From Chloroflexota bacterium (GTDB lineage: Bacteria; Chloroflexota; Dehalococcoidia; SM23-28-2): a stretch of DNA of 5,519 nt. The stretch lies in contig JAUYDU010000292.1 in NCBI GenBank assembly GCA_030691665.1, positions 1 through 5,519 of the forward strand, in the 5' to 3' direction. The notes under the pieces are model-generated. The model searched no databases, was not told the DNA's origin, and was given only the letters and a program-made list of their open reading frames with translations. Shown here piece by piece: positions 5,480 to 5,519 of the stretch; positions within the stretch are counted from its first letter, which is position 1, and each line of letters opens with the position of its first letter. The position numbers were made by a program, and so were the translations under genes.

Positions 5480-5519
5480 CTACCCCACCTCCGCCAGAAA
5501 CTCCTCCAGCAGCGCGTTC
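5480..5519 (-). CDS. C-terminal end of a convergent unknown gene (partial)
   Basis: On the - strand the frame from 5518 to 5480 reads NALLEEFLAEVG followed by TAG (the stop is 5482-5480). The amphipathic, leucine-rich helix looks like a real protein C-terminus, and such ends are common in alpha/beta-hydrolases and similar enzymes. Twelve residues are too few to name a family. Its end lies past the ftsZ terminator region, which fits two convergent transcription units. Confidence 0.4.
   Translation of the reverse strand, partial: NALLEEFLAEVG

Overview
This GC-rich window holds the 3' part of a division and cell-wall (dcw) cluster, all on the + strand, in the order murB (5' end cut off by the window), ddl, ftsQ, ftsA, ftsZ. 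These genes supply a peptidoglycan precursor enzyme (MurB), the D-Ala-D-Ala maker (Ddl), a divisome membrane protein (FtsQ/DivIB), the membrane anchor of the Z-ring (FtsA) and the ring polymer itself (FtsZ). A convergent gene on the - strand probably ends at the right edge, where about 12 C-terminal codons are visible. The gene order, the compact FtsZ with a short linker, and the dispersed palindromes suggest a high-GC non-proteobacterial lineage. Chloroflexota is my best guess, but this is inference from style and not a proven assignment.

Layout: murB runs from the left edge to 885. Positions 886-1065 are a 180-nt gap that interrupts an otherwise tightly packed operon. ddl (1066-2136) overlaps ftsQ (2129-2911) by 8 nt. 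ftsA starts 14 nt later at 2926 and ends at 4170. A 60-nt A-rich leader with a very strong Shine-Dalgarno sequence precedes ftsZ (GTG start, 4231-5301). After ftsZ come overlapping hairpins (5335-5376), a 13-bp terminator-like hairpin (5388-5418) and a REP-like palindrome (5443-5466), then the convergent gene end.

The most unusual feature is the murB-ddl gap. A perfect 16-bp direct repeat (874-889 and 1055-1070) brackets a 165-bp segment. The repeat is exactly the murB stop/ddl start junction with its Shine-Dalgarno sequence. The simplest reading is that murB and ddl once overlapped as TGATG, and that a small non-coding palindromic element inserted there and duplicated the junction, so both genes stayed intact. 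The insert is a nested palindrome: outer inverted repeats enclose two hairpins, and every hairpin has a TTCA or TGAA loop. A hairpin with the same loop lies after ftsZ. The insert also leaves an open frame from the old ddl start to 5 nt past the A of the new ddl start codon, which could preserve translational coupling.

The five main genes look intact and conventional. I see no defence, secretion or biosynthetic system here; the novelty, if any, is the palindromic element family.
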